Below are positions 14,449 to 15,589 of a stretch of DNA of 15,589 nucleotides, piece after piece (position 1 is the first letter of the stretch; each line of letters opens with the position of its first letter). The position numbers were made by a program, and so were the translations under genes. Source of the DNA: an uncultured Helicobacteraceae bacterium (GTDB lineage: Bacteria; Campylobacterota; Campylobacteria; Campylobacterales; UBA6016); assembly GCA_937973585.1 (NCBI GenBank), contig CALJKN010000176.1, forward strand, positions 1 through 15,589, written 5' to 3'. The notes beneath the pieces are model-generated. The model made no database searches. It had not been told where the DNA came from and saw nothing but the letters and a program-made list of their open reading frames with translations.

Positions 14449-15525
14449 TTGAGGGTCAAAAGCAAAAAATTTACCGGCGTTTATATAGAGGAGCTTCAAG
14501 ACGGAGATAAGTCTTTTTATATAACATACAAAGACGAAAACAACAAAAAAGTTTGGCTCAAAATAGGCAAATTCAGCGAAGGCATACGTGAGCAGTTCTG
14601 TAATGTCAAGCGAAATGAGATAATTACAAAGCTACGTCTCGGCGAAACGGTCAAGCTAAAGCACGCCAAAAAAGATAAAACTACGATAAGTGCATTAGCT
14701 ACGGAGTATTTTGAGTATATGCTAAAGCATAGCCGAAAAAACGGAATAAAAGAGCAACAGCGCTATGATAACCACATAAAGCCCGTTTTTGAAAATCTTG
14801 CCGTATGCGATATTAATCAAAAATTTATCGATCAATTCCAAACAGAAAAACAAAAATCATACGCACCTAAAACTGTTAACAACATGACGGATCTACTGGG
14901 TACAATCATTGAGTATGGCATAAAACAAGGTACCGTAAAAGAGCTAAATCCGGTACGGCAGATAAAACGTTTTAACGTCGATAACGAACGGGAGCGATAT
15001 TTGAGTGAAACAGAGATCGGCAAGCTCCTAACCGATACAAAGACTGATCATTACGAGCTTTACGCTTTTTGCCTGCTCGCACTAACAACCGGCGCAAGAG
15101 TTGAAACGCTGCATGCGTTAAGGGAGTACGATTTCGATTTTGGGACTCGAACCGTGAACCTCAAGGATTTCAAAAACAACTCTACATACAAAGGGTTTTT
15201 GACCGATAAAGCAGTTGAGGCCGTCAGACAACAAATAAAAGCCAATAAAAGCGACATAATTTTTACAAGCGGTATGAGTACTATACAACGCAAAATCAGC
15301 GCACATCTGGAGCAATTCAACAAAAAAATAAAAGCAAATGACCGCAAAAATCGTGTCGTCCTACATACGCTCAGACATACATTTGCAAGCCATCTAGCAA
15401 TCAAAGGAACACCTATTTTTACGATTCAAAAGCTCATGAATCACTCCGACATTAAGATGACGATGCGATACGCAAAACTAGCTCCGGATAGTGGCCGGGA
15501 GTTTGTGGAGAAACTTTTCAGATAA
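14449..15525 (+). CDS. Tyrosine recombinase / integrase
   Basis: This site-specific integrase would insert and excise the element at the tRNA remnant next to it. The 358-residue protein has an N-terminal arm-binding region (about 1-65), a core-binding helical domain (about 78-170) and a catalytic domain (about 183-358). All catalytic residues are present: R217 in TTGARVETL, a lysine in the β-hairpin near 242-248 (LKDFKNNSTYKGF), H306 and R309 in HTLRHTFASH, H332 in LMNHSD and nucleophile Y341 in MRYAKL. It should therefore be active. The start is TTG: an in-frame TAG at 14425 limits the choice and no ATG lies between. The gene reads away from the junction. Similar integrases are common in Campylobacter islands. 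It is complete, with about 35 bases of genome after it. Confidence 0.92.
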   Translation: MRVKSKKFTGVYIEELQDGDKSFYITYKDENNKKVWLKIGKFSEGIREQFCNVKRNEIITKLRLGETVKLKHAKKDKTTISALATEYFEYMLKHSRKNGIKEQQRYDNHIKPVFENLAVCDINQKFIDQFQTEKQKSYAPKTVNNMTDLLGTIIEYGIKQGTVKELNPVRQIKRFNVDNERERYLSETEIGKLLTDTKTDHYELYAFCLLALTTGARVETLHALREYDFDFGTRTVNLKDFKNNSTYKGFLTDKAVEAVRQQIKANKSDIIFTSGMSTIQRKISAHLEQFNKKIKANDRKNRVVLHTLRHTFASHLAIKGTPIFTIQKLMNHSDIKMTMRYAKLAPDSGREFVEKLFR

Positions 15526-15531
15526 AATGAG

Positions 15532-15548
15532 TTATCATCTAATGATAA
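15532..15548. repeat. Perfect 7-bp inverted repeat after the integrase
   Basis: TTATCAT (15532-15538) and ATGATAA (15542-15548) are perfect inverted copies around three bases, starting seven bases after the integrase stop. It is A/T-rich, so it is weak as a terminator; no T tract follows. An operator for a gene beyond the window is the other option. Confidence 0.5.
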
Positions 15549-15560
15549 GTATGGGGGTAA

Positions 15561-15589
15561 AGATCGGAAGAGCGTCGTGTAGGGAAAGA
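15561..15589. other. Illumina sequencing adapter, not genomic
   Basis: From AGATCGGAAGAGCGTCGTGT to the last base, all 29 bases match the Illumina TruSeq-type adapter (the reverse complement of the universal adapter end). Genuine sequence ends at about 15560. The contig was extended with an untrimmed read. Confidence 0.97.

Larger units (their letters stand above)
14276..15560 (+). mobile_element. Left edge of a tRNA-integrated element (partial)
   Basis: The element runs from the tRNA remnant through the phased repeats and the integrase to the end of genuine sequence. The remnant's 3' end points left, so the chromosome (pflA) is on its left and the element on its right. The intact tRNA gene should lie at the far end, outside the window. 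Cargo cannot be seen, so prophage, genomic island or conjugative element cannot be separated. Confidence 0.7.

Noticed and set aside
15142..15153. GGGACTCGAACC, the same 12 bases as the tRNA remnant T-arm, inside the integrase gene
   Set aside because: The bases encode part of FGTRTVN in a conserved recombinase segment, no acceptor strand follows, and in a 15-kb window with tRNA-like words this is best seen as chance. It is not called a second attachment site.
1..15560. A new defence or toxin system in the visible sequence
   Set aside because: Apart from the integrase, all genes belong to known housekeeping or envelope families. Any cargo system of the element would be beyond the contig end.

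Overview
The window looks like one end of an assembly contig from a Campylobacterota genome, most likely a Campylobacter outside the jejuni/coli group. The minus-strand order cvpA-fur-lysS-glyA-DUF1882-SPOR-(trpE)-aroE matches what I remember of the C. jejuni Cj0399-Cj0405 block, with a trpE gene between the SPOR gene and aroE. A futalosine-pathway MqnC and a PflA-like flagellar TPR protein also point to this group. By eye the base composition is richer in GC than C. jejuni. The species is inference.

Layout. Positions 1-81 hold a terminator-like hairpin. From 7565 back to 82 runs one tightly packed minus-strand operon of eight genes, with short gaps or overlaps throughout: cvpA, fur, lysS, glyA, a DUF1882 protein, a membrane-anchored SPOR protein, trpE and aroE. 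A 68-86 bp divergent promoter region (about 7566-7651) separates it from a plus-strand run: mqnC (menaquinone by the futalosine route), an M16 peptidase homologue that has lost its zinc site, recG, and a 785-residue periplasmic TPR protein that I take to be PflA. That run ends in a hairpin overlapping the last stop codon (14159-14191).

The right end (14276 onward) is the edge of an integrated element. A 3' tRNA remnant (T-arm, acceptor strand and CCA) on the minus strand marks the attachment site. About 145 bp of helically phased direct repeats and an inverted repeat follow, then a complete tyrosine integrase gene read away from the junction. The rest of the element lies outside the window. 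The last 29 bases (15561-15589) are Illumina adapter and not genome.

How the genes work together: the minus operon mixes iron regulation (fur), translation (lysS), one-carbon metabolism (glyA), the shikimate/tryptophan branch (aroE, trpE) and envelope proteins (CvpA, SPOR). The plus operon mixes quinone synthesis, DNA repair and envelope/motor functions. These are housekeeping genes. The parts most worth a second look are the DUF1882 protein, whose motif layout resembles prim-pol enzymes, the dead M16 homologue, a probably leaderless mqnC, and the attachment-site architecture.
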